Shown in pieces: positions 5,849-6,212 of a stretch of 6,212 bases of DNA. The DNA comes from Rhodospirillales bacterium (lineage in GTDB: Bacteria; Pseudomonadota; Alphaproteobacteria; Acetobacterales; Acetobacteraceae): assembly GCA_028866335.1 (NCBI GenBank), contig JAGWIL010000100.1:1-6212 (forward strand). Reading direction: 5' to 3'. Within the stretch, counting starts at the first letter, position 1. Each line of letters begins with the position of its first letter. The position numbers and the translations under genes were made by a program. The notes beneath the pieces are model-generated. The model had not been told where the DNA came from, made no database searches, and worked only from the letters and a program-made list of their open reading frames with translations.

Positions 5849-6041
5849 AACCCCCGGCACCGAAGATGGCGCGCATGGCGGCGCCGATAAGTCCATCCAC
5901 CGCCAGGAAAAACAGAGCAGCGGCGACAACCATGGCGAGCACAAGGCCGGTGAGCTGCACCGTTTCCTTAGCTGTAGGCCAGGTGACGCGGGACGCCTCG
6001 GTACGAACCTCGCGCGCGAATTTCAACACGTTGAACGCCAA
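5847..6041 (-). CDS. secE: Preprotein translocase subunit SecE
   Basis: This is a 64-residue SecE, the essential small clamp subunit of the SecYEG channel in the inner membrane. An amphipathic N-terminal helix (KFAREVRTEASRVTWPT, about 7-23) with the conserved VTWPTAKET motif at 19-27 is followed by a single membrane span at about 30-51 (GLVLAMVVAAALFFLAVDGLIG). The size is typical of single-span SecE in alphaproteobacteria, shorter than the three-span E. coli protein. The start codon is TTG at 6041. No ATG or GTG in frame lies just upstream, and the next internal candidate would cut into the conserved N-terminal helix. A GGAG element lies 11 bases before it, which is a long spacing. The gene sits between tRNA-Trp and nusG, the common arrangement. 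Confidence 0.94.
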   Translation of the reverse strand: MAFNVLKFAREVRTEASRVTWPTAKETVQLTGLVLAMVVAAALFFLAVDGLIGAAMRAIFGAGG

Positions 6042-6052
6042 GACAGTCCAAA

Positions 6053-6056
6053 CTCC
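6053..6056 (-). promoter_or_regulatory. Probable ribosome binding site of secE (long spacing)
   Basis: GGAG on the minus strand is followed by 11 bases and the TTG start of secE. Spacing and start codon are both suboptimal, which may keep SecE expression modest. No better site is visible between the tRNA and the gene. Confidence 0.5.
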
Positions 6057-6081
6057 AAAAAACCGTGATGCTGGAAAGGGA

Positions 6082-6158
6082 TGGCAGGGGCGGAGGGTCT
6101 CGAACTCTCAACCTCCGGTTTTGGAGACCGGCGCTCTAGCCAATTGAGCTACGCCCCT
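6082..6158 (-). tRNA. trnW: tRNA-Trp (anticodon CCA)
   Basis: A full cloverleaf can be folded on the minus strand. The acceptor stem is AGGGGCG/CGCCCCT, the D arm GCTC/GAGC with a 9-base loop, and the anticodon stem CCGGT/ACCGG with loop CTCCAAA, so the anticodon is CCA (6122-6124). A 5-base variable loop and a T arm with loop TTCGAGA follow. The discriminator is G (6085) and the CCA end is encoded (6082-6084), 77 bases in all. The T stem GAGAG/CCCTC contains one A-C mismatch (positions 52-62 in tRNA numbering). The gene decodes UGG and lies 40 bases upstream of secE, probably in the same transcript. Confidence 0.96.
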
Positions 6159-6182
6159 ATTCCGTACCAGCATGGAAAGCGC

Positions 6183-6211
6183 CTTCCACACTTTGCAGCG
6201 CCGAATGTCAA
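6183..6211 (-). promoter_or_regulatory. Probable sigma70-type promoter for tRNA-Trp-secE-nusG
   Basis: On the minus strand a perfect TTGACA (6206-6211) is followed after 17 bases by TGGAAG (6183-6188), a poor match to TATAAT (three of six). Transcription would start near 6176, about 18 bases before the mature tRNA. The -35 box and spacing are convincing and the -10 box is weak. The right edge of the window hides anything further upstream. Confidence 0.5.
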
Positions 6212-6212
6212 G

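Noticed and set aside
5837..5944. Thirty-six-residue N-terminal extension of NusG
   Set aside because: It is the antiphase reading of the secE 3' end. NusG conservation starts at MAKRWYV, which has its own ribosome binding site.
1..6212. Mobile element, CRISPR array, prophage or toxin-antitoxin system
   Set aside because: No transposase, integrase, terminal repeats with target duplication, regularly spaced repeats or recognisable toxin/antitoxin motifs were seen on either strand.

Overview
The window looks like chromosomal DNA from a moderately GC-rich alphaproteobacterium. The order tRNA-Trp, secE, nusG, the short single-span SecE, the PhaB-type acetoacetyl-CoA reductase and the style of the EmrA/EmrB pair all fit this. 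Rhodospirillales/Acetobacteraceae is a reasonable guess from general resemblance, but the sequence does not prove a genus.

Layout. Positions 1-534 (+) hold the C-terminal half of a CHR-family chromate transporter, cut by the left edge. After an AT-rich repeat-bearing spacer comes a complete pirin-family gene (630-1328, +). Positions 1329-1798 contain no well-supported gene. They do hold a short reading frame with a strong ribosome binding site and one in-frame stop, a second strong internal ribosome binding site in the same frame, and a 14-bp perfect inverted repeat. Everything from 1799 to the right edge is on the minus strand. Reading right to left, it comprises a probable promoter, tRNA-Trp(CCA), secE, nusG, then an emrA-emrB efflux pair with a 4-base overlap, and finally phaB (acetoacetyl-CoA reductase).

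How the genes work together. tRNA-Trp, secE and nusG form the usual translation/secretion/transcription housekeeping block. In most bacteria nusG is followed directly by rplK-rplA; here it is followed by emrA-emrB, so that synteny is broken. EmrA (periplasmic adaptor) and EmrB (14-span DHA2 exporter) would form an inner-membrane drug or acid/phenolic efflux unit that needs an outer-membrane TolC-like channel not present here; no regulator gene is visible. PhaB would supply (R)-3-hydroxybutyryl-CoA for polyhydroxybutyrate, but phaA and phaC are not in the window. PhaB has its own strong ribosome binding site and sits 102 bases after emrB, with a possible terminator between them.

No mobile element, CRISPR array or phage gene was seen, and no convincing new multi-gene system. 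The points most worth a second look are the interrupted small frame in 1452-1697, the two intergenic inverted repeats (532-569 and 1736-1783), the nusG-emrA junction, and a T-stem mismatch in the tRNA.
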